Source of the DNA: Elusimicrobiota bacterium
Lineage (GTDB): Bacteria > Elusimicrobiota > Elusimicrobia > Elusimicrobiales > UBA9959
NCBI GenBank assembly: GCA_016208085.1
Contig: JACQYT010000095.1
Coordinates: forward strand, 1-32,964
Length of the DNA: 32,964 nucleotides
Direction of reading: 5' to 3'
The translations under genes were made by a program, and so were the position numbers. Shown here in pieces: positions 28,944-32,964 of this stretch (position 1 is its first letter; each line of letters begins with the position of its first letter). The notes below the pieces were generated by a model. It was given only the letters and a program-made list of their open reading frames with translations, was not told the origin of the DNA and searched no databases.

Positions 28944-30727
28944 CCCTTTATGCCGAATTCTCGATCTCGGCCGAAGTGGATAGGAAGACCGTGGAAATAA
29001 CCGACAGCCTTTACCTCACCGTCACGGTCTCCGCTGATTCAGCCAGCGTCCCCGAACCCAAACTGCCCCAGATGACCAATTTCAACGTCTATTCCTCCGG
29101 CCGCAGCCAGAACATCTCCATCATAAACGGCAAGATCGCCACCTCGGTCTCTTTCACCTATGTCCTCAGCCCCATGTTCATAGGCAGACAAACGATCCCG
29201 CCGATCTCTGTTTTTAACGGAAAGGAAAGAGCCATGACGCAGGAAATAGACGTGCTGGTCGTAAGAACCGCCGCGCCCCGGGATCCCCGCGCGCGTCCGG
29301 CTCCGGCGACCAGAACCGCAAGACCGGCAACACAGGCCGAGGTCAACCCCGAAGATCTCCTCTATCTTACGGCCGAAACGGATAAGAACGCCGCTTATCC
29401 GAACGAACAGATAACCCTGACCGTCAAGTTCTACACGGCCGTGCCGCTGACTTCCAATCCCCAGTACCTGCCGCCGCAATTCAAGAACCTTATAGCCGAG
29501 GATCTGCCCCCGGTAAGAAACGGGGAGACCGTGATAAAAGGCACGCGTTACGCCTACAGCGAGATAAAAACGGCCGTTTTCGGCCATGAAGAAGGCCAGG
29601 CCCGGATTAATCCGGCGGTCGTGATAGCGCAACTGCACAGAGAGGCCGTCACGGACTTCTTTGACCCTAATTTTTTCCAGAAATTTATTTCCATGAACGC
29701 CGCCCAGGGCGAGAGGCGAGAAATAAAAAGCAATCCGCTGACGCTCGCCATCCTTGCGTTCCCTCCGGGGGCGCCGCCCTCTTTTAAAGGCGCCGCGGGC
29801 AGCTTCACCATCTCCGCGGAACTGGACAGGAAAGAGATAAAAACCGGCGAAGCCCTGAACCTCTCCGTAAAAATAAGCGGCAGCGGTAACCTGAAGGTCC
29901 TCACTGCTCCGAAGCTTCCCGACATGCCGGACTTCAAGGTCTATGACACGATGAGTTCCCTGGATATTTCCAAGGAGAACGATGTCATAGGCGGAAAGAA
30001 AGTTTTCACCACGATCCTGATACCCAGGCGCGAGGGCAGGCAGACCATACCCCCGGTGCGATTTTCTTTTTTTGATCTGGCGGCGAAAGCTTACCGCGAA
30101 ATAGCCGCCGGGCCGTTTGAGGTCACGGTGCTGAAAGGAGACGGCGAGGGGGCTAACGTCTCCTTTGTCCGCGGGGAGCAGGTCGGCATAACGCCGCTGG
30201 CTTCGGACATAAGATACGTAAGCGACAAGGCGGCCCCCCCGCCGGCCGCGGCGCTGGCCAGAAGAATATCGGCGCTTCCGCCGGGCCTGAACCTGATCCC
30301 GGTCTTTATCGCCTTTTTGAGCTTCTGGCTCGCGCGCGCAAAAGAGTTCAGGCTCAAGAACCCCCTGTTGTTCAGGTTTAAAAAAGCCAGGAGCGAAGCC
30401 GCTTCCGACCTGCTCAACGCCCGGGAAAAGCTTAAAGGAGGGCTCCCGGCGGAGGCGGCCGCCATACTCTACGACTCGCTGCTTGATTATCTCTCGGACA
30501 AGTCCGGGCAGAAAGTAAGCGGCCTGACCAGGAAAAAAACGCTCGCGCTTTTAAAGGAGAAATTCCCGGGCGCCGGCGATTACGCGACGGGAGAGATCGA
30601 AGACCTCTGGGAAAACCTTGAGGCGCTGCATTTCTCCCCGGACGGGACCCCGCCTGAGCGGGCAAAAGAAATGATCGAGAAATATTTGGTCCTCCTCGAC
30701 ATGCTTGAAAAGGAATTCAGGAAGTAA
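28832..30727 (+). CDS. BatD-type periplasmic/membrane protein
   Basis: 631 residues. The signal peptide (about 14-41, YSLLAIRFSCAFVPLLLCAF then SLYA) is encoded almost entirely by the pyrimidine-rich arm of an inverted repeat. The mature part starts EFSISAEVDRKTVEITDSLYLTVTV, the usual BatD opening, and contains two similar beta domains (about 42-320 and 325-455, the second again with SAELDRKEIKTGEALNLSVKI). A membrane helix lies near 483-500 and a helical cytoplasmic domain follows (about 515-631). BatD is the oxygen-tolerance family protein of Bat operons and is thought to work with the VWA proteins. Seven bases separate it from the next gene. Confidence 0.87.
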   Translation: MRKNIKICISTPVRYSLLAIRFSCAFVPLLLCAFAPLSLYAEFSISAEVDRKTVEITDSLYLTVTVSADSASVPEPKLPQMTNFNVYSSGRSQNISIINGKIATSVSFTYVLSPMFIGRQTIPPISVFNGKERAMTQEIDVLVVRTAAPRDPRARPAPATRTARPATQAEVNPEDLLYLTAETDKNAAYPNEQITLTVKFYTAVPLTSNPQYLPPQFKNLIAEDLPPVRNGETVIKGTRYAYSEIKTAVFGHEEGQARINPAVVIAQLHREAVTDFFDPNFFQKFISMNAAQGERREIKSNPLTLAILAFPPGAPPSFKGAAGSFTISAELDRKEIKTGEALNLSVKISGSGNLKVLTAPKLPDMPDFKVYDTMSSLDISKENDVIGGKKVFTTILIPRREGRQTIPPVRFSFFDLAAKAYREIAAGPFEVTVLKGDGEGANVSFVRGEQVGITPLASDIRYVSDKAAPPPAAALARRISALPPGLNLIPVFIAFLSFWLARAKEFRLKNPLLFRFKKARSEAASDLLNAREKLKGGLPAEAAAILYDSLLDYLSDKSGQKVSGLTRKKTLALLKEKFPGAGDYATGEIEDLWENLEALHFSPDGTPPERAKEMIEKYLVLLDMLEKEFRK

Positions 30728-30734
30728 CAGAAAT

Positions 30735-31502
30735 ATGCTTCGTATAAAAGTTCCGCTGAAAAACATATTGCCCGCCGTTACGCTGGCGCTGTGGGGCGCG
30801 CGGGCGCTCAGCGCCTATGACCGCAGCGTCCTGGCCGAATACAACGACCTGTATAAAAACGGCAATTATCAGTCCGCGCTGGAAGGTTACGCCGATATTA
30901 TAAGCAAAGAGCCGGCCAATCCCTGCGGTTTCTATAACGCCGGCAACGCTTATTTCCGCATGAATAAACCGGGCCCGGCGATACTTTATTACTCAAAAGC
31001 CTGGCGCCTGGACCCGCGCAACGCCGATATCCGCGCCAACCTTGAGTTCGCGCTGAAGCAGACCGGCCAGGCTTTTGTGCCGGACGGCGTGCCGCGGGTC
31101 CTGCACTATCTCTATTACTATTTATCCGACGACGAGTTGAAGACCGCGGCCGCCGCCGCCTGGTGGGCGCTGTTTCTGCTGGTCTCTTTTTACTTCTTAA
31201 AGCCCAAAAGCGCCGCGGGGACCAGAACCCCGCTTTTAGCCGCGGGCGGGCTGCTGGCGCTGGCGGGGCTTTGGTTCATAGCCAGATCCGTCTCGCCTTT
31301 CCGGGACGGGGCGGTGATCACCGGCGAAGCCCCGGCCCGGCTGATGAGCGGGCCCGGGGAAAATTTCAAGGCCTACGCGGCCCTTCCCGAAGCGCGGCTC
31401 GTAAAAATACTTGACGACACCGACGACAACTACTACGAGATCGCCATACCGAAAGAAGGCATCAAAGGCTGGGTCAAAAAAACCTCCGCTGAAAAGATCT
31501 AA
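30735..31502 (+). CDS. BatE-type TPR and SH3-like protein
   Basis: 255 residues from ATG 30735; a start at 30705 would overlap the end of batD and is less likely. Signal-like segment at about 9-26 (KNILPAVTLALWGARALSA), TPR repeats at about 30-112 (YNDLYKNGNYQSALEGYADI, CGFYNAGNAYFRMNKPGPAILYYSKAWRLDP), two membrane helices (about 138-155 and 167-184) and a bacterial SH3-like domain at the end (about 193-250, ARLMSGPGENFKAYAALPEARLVKI). This is the usual last member of a Bat operon. The stop codon overlaps the palindrome at 31501, and a terminator follows, so the operon ends here. Confidence 0.86.
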   Translation: MLRIKVPLKNILPAVTLALWGARALSAYDRSVLAEYNDLYKNGNYQSALEGYADIISKEPANPCGFYNAGNAYFRMNKPGPAILYYSKAWRLDPRNADIRANLEFALKQTGQAFVPDGVPRVLHYLYYYLSDDELKTAAAAAWWALFLLVSFYFLKPKSAAGTRTPLLAAGGLLALAGLWFIARSVSPFRDGAVITGEAPARLMSGPGENFKAYAALPEARLVKILDDTDDNYYEIAIPKEGIKGWVKKTSAEKI

Positions 31503-31530
31503 CCCGAAAATTGCAGCAATTTTCGGGTTA
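31501..31530. repeat. Stand-alone CCCGAAAATTGC palindrome
   Basis: AACCCGAAAATTGC / GCAATTTTCGGGTT, identical in core to the end of module C (243-271, 12451-12480, 19620-19647). It begins on the last two bases of the BatE stop codon. Confidence 0.7.
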
Positions 31531-31555
31531 GATATCACGACATCTTTTCTATAAA

Positions 31556-31597
31556 ACCCCCCTCTTTTGCAAAGAGGGGCGGGGGGAGATTTTTTTG
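31556..31597 (+). terminator. Rho-independent terminator of the Bat operon
   Basis: CCCCTCTTT / AAAGAGGGG stem with a TGC loop, further C-run and G-run pairing outside it, followed by a seven-base T run. Confidence 0.8.
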
Positions 31598-31600
31598 CCT

Positions 31601-31632
31601 TTGACATTAGACGGGGGATTATTGCTTAATAT
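31601..31632 (+). promoter_or_regulatory. Possible rpiB promoter
   Basis: Consensus -35 TTGACA at 31601-31606. The -10 is less certain: CTTAAT at 18 bases or TAATAT at 20 bases (31627-31632). In contrast to the leaderless cases it is followed by a leader of about 35 bases with a ribosome site (AAGGAG) before ATG 31670. Confidence 0.45.
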
Positions 31633-31669
31633 TAGTGGGGTTATCGGAGGGAGTATTTAAAGGAGCTCC

Positions 31670-32116
31670 ATGAAAATAGCCATCGCCGGCGACCACGCCG
31701 GATTTCCGCTTAAAGCCGCGCTGATAAATAAAATAAAACTTCTCGGCCATGAGCCCATAGACCTCGGCACCGGCTCGCCGAACGAATCCGTGGATTACCC
31801 CGACTTCGCCGCAAAGGCCGCCAGGGCCGTCCTGGAAGGGAAAGCCCCGAAGGCCATAGTCGTCTGCGGCTCAGGCGTGGGGGCGTGCGTAGCCGCCAAC
31901 AAGTTCAAGGGCATCAGGGCCGCCGTCTGCCACGACACTTATTCTGCCCATCAGGGAGTTGAGCATGACGATATGAACGTCCTGTGTCTCGGCGCAAGGA
32001 TAATAGGCCCCGCCCTGGCCGAAGAAATAACGGAGAATTTCATCGAAGCGGCTTTTTCCAGGGAGCCCCGCCACATAAGGCGCCTGGATAAAATAATATC
32101 TTTTGAGGAGAGATGA
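31670..32116 (+). CDS. rpiB: Ribose-5-phosphate isomerase B
   Basis: 148 residues, the normal RpiB length. It interconverts ribose 5-phosphate and ribulose 5-phosphate in the pentose phosphate pathway. Conserved elements: the N-terminal AIAGDHAGF with D8 and H10, VDYPDFA, the catalytic Cys in VVCGSGVG (C66), the ACVAANKFKGIRAA helix, and H99 in QGVEHDDMNVLCLGAR, with the closing RRLDKI helix. A good ribosome site (AAAGGAG) precedes the ATG by five bases. The stop overlaps the start of the following isomerase (ATGA), making a two-gene sugar-phosphate unit. RpiB could also act on allose phosphate in some species; the generic role is most likely. Confidence 0.93.
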   Translation: MKIAIAGDHAGFPLKAALINKIKLLGHEPIDLGTGSPNESVDYPDFAAKAARAVLEGKAPKAIVVCGSGVGACVAANKFKGIRAAVCHDTYSAHQGVEHDDMNVLCLGARIIGPALAEEITENFIEAAFSREPRHIRRLDKIISFEER

Positions 32117-32964
32117 AAATGGTAAAAAACCTATCCGGCGCGGATATGACCCCGGCCGACACGGCGGCGGAAGAACTGCCCGCGGCCGATTACGCCGGCG
32201 CAGTCGGCAGGCTTTCAGACTCGGATTTCGTTAAGCGCCTGTGGCAGAAAGACGCCGCTTTATGGAAACGTGAACCGGCCCACACGGCCATTATAAACAA
32301 TTCGCTCGGCTGGCTGGACGTCCCTTACAGGATGCCGGGCCGAGTCGCCGAAATAGAGCAGTTCGCCGCCCAGATATGCAGGGAAGATTTTTCCGGCGTG
32401 GCGCTGCTGGGCATGGGCGGGTCCAGCCTTGCCCCCGAAGTGATAAGGACGGTTTTCCAGGATCCCGAAAAACCGAAGCTTTACGTGATGGACACCACCG
32501 ACCCCGGCTGGATTCTGAACGTGCGCGAAAAGCTGGATCTTAAAAAAACGCTTTTTATCTTCGCCAGCAAGTCGGGCGGCACGATAGAACCCTCCAGCCA
32601 GTTCAGGTACTTCTGGCAGGTCCTCAAAAAAGCGGGCGTAAAAAACCCGGGGGCCAATTTCGCGGCTATAACCGATCCCGGCACGGGGCTTGAAAAACTG
32701 GCCGTGGAAAAGAAATTCCGCAGGATCTTCCTGAATTTTCCGGACATCGGCGGGCGCTTTTCCGCGCTTTCATACTTCGGGCTGGTGCCGGCCGCTTTAT
32801 GCGGCGCCGATATCGGGAAATTGCTGGAGCGGGCTGGGGCGATGGCCGATAAATGCAAAGAGCCCGACATCATGAAAAACCCCGGCGCGCTGCTGGGCGC
32901 GCTTATAAGCGCCCTGGCCGCCGCGGGGCGCGACAAACTTACCCTGCTGATGCCCAAAAAGCTG
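32113..32964 (+). CDS. Phosphoglucose isomerase, partial (runs off the window)
   Basis: 284 residues are visible, with no stop before the window ends. The sequence shows GMGGSSLAPEV (100-110), MDTTDP, the sugar-phosphate-binding SKSGGTIEPSS (152-162), ITDPGTGLEKLA and FPDIGGRFSALSYFGLVPAAL (209-229). This wording, with RLWQKDAALW near the N-terminus, is closest to the isomerase half of bifunctional transaldolase/phosphoglucose isomerases, but no transaldolase domain precedes it here. It interconverts glucose 6-phosphate and fructose 6-phosphate. The ATG at 32113 overlaps the rpiB stop and a purine-rich GAGGAGAG lies just upstream; a second ATG two codons later is possible. The C-terminal catalytic Lys/His region lies outside the window. 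Confidence 0.85.
   Translation, partial: MKMVKNLSGADMTPADTAAEELPAADYAGAVGRLSDSDFVKRLWQKDAALWKREPAHTAIINNSLGWLDVPYRMPGRVAEIEQFAAQICREDFSGVALLGMGGSSLAPEVIRTVFQDPEKPKLYVMDTTDPGWILNVREKLDLKKTLFIFASKSGGTIEPSSQFRYFWQVLKKAGVKNPGANFAAITDPGTGLEKLAVEKKFRRIFLNFPDIGGRFSALSYFGLVPAALCGADIGKLLERAGAMADKCKEPDIMKNPGALLGALISALAAAGRDKLTLLMPKKL

Noticed and set aside
22752-31502. Bat/MoxR cluster as a defence system (MoxR-VWA ternary type)
   Set aside because: The full BatA-B-C-D-E set with DUF58 matches the housekeeping envelope-stress operon; no effector or nuclease is present.
32481-32957. Minus-strand open frame at the right edge
   Set aside because: It is the antisense of a clear phosphoglucose isomerase frame that simply lacks a stop because the window ends.

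Overview
The window is a GC-rich, densely packed, almost entirely plus-strand stretch of a Gram-negative bacterial chromosome. The outer-membrane PorV/PorQ-type barrel, an exported kelch/fibronectin protein with a secretion-type C-terminal domain, and the Bat (VWA/TPR) cluster point to a diderm outside the well-studied model groups. Elusimicrobiota or a similar uncultured lineage is my best guess, from gene content only. No phage, CRISPR or defence genes are visible.

Layout. 1-306: repeats and a promoter. 307-5520: a probable peptide-use operon (M20-type tripeptidase, OPT oligopeptide transporter, broken response regulator, MFS permease). 5597-8739: AMP-binding acyl-CoA ligase and CCA-adding enzyme, ending at a terminator. 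8899-11271: small exported coiled-coil protein, then GTP cyclohydrolase I (FolE) split by a full-length LAGLIDADG intein. 11272-12535: duplicated hairpin repeats, tRNA-Gly(CCC), and a membrane-anchored CBM48-like protein. 12536-19468: a 1948-residue kelch/FN3 surface protein followed 3 bases later by a PorV-family barrel. 19469-22700: DksA-like zinc-finger protein, RDD membrane protein (the only minus-strand gene), HEAT-repeat protein, and two miniature inverted-repeat elements. 22752-31502: a complete Bat operon (MoxR ATPase, DUF58, small membrane protein, BatA, BatB-BatC fusion, BatD, BatE). 31670-end: RpiB and a phosphoglucose isomerase that runs off the window.

How the genes work together. 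The first operon would import oligopeptides and hydrolyse them. The Bat operon couples a MoxR chaperone-type ATPase to membrane-anchored VWA proteins and periplasmic TPR/SH3 partners. The kelch protein has a C-terminal domain of the kind used for export or surface attachment, and the adjacent PorV-like protein is a plausible partner. RpiB and PGI belong to sugar-phosphate metabolism.

The most unusual material lies between the genes. At least ten junctions carry degenerate arrays with a 7- or 8-base period. Many occur as purine-rich left arms and pyrimidine-rich right arms that are mutually complementary. In five cases the left arm starts exactly two bases after a stop codon, with GCAGGG. Four of those five carry canonical G-quadruplex motifs on the sense strand. 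The right arms often run across the next start codon and become coding, supplying signal peptides (PorV, BatD) or a low-complexity N-terminus (acyl-CoA ligase). Further dispersed hairpin repeats (called A, B and C here) and two nested-hairpin elements fill other gaps. Five genes share a promoter in which a -10 box ends 6-7 bases before the start codon, which predicts leaderless mRNAs.

All assignments are from reading the sequence; no database search was possible.
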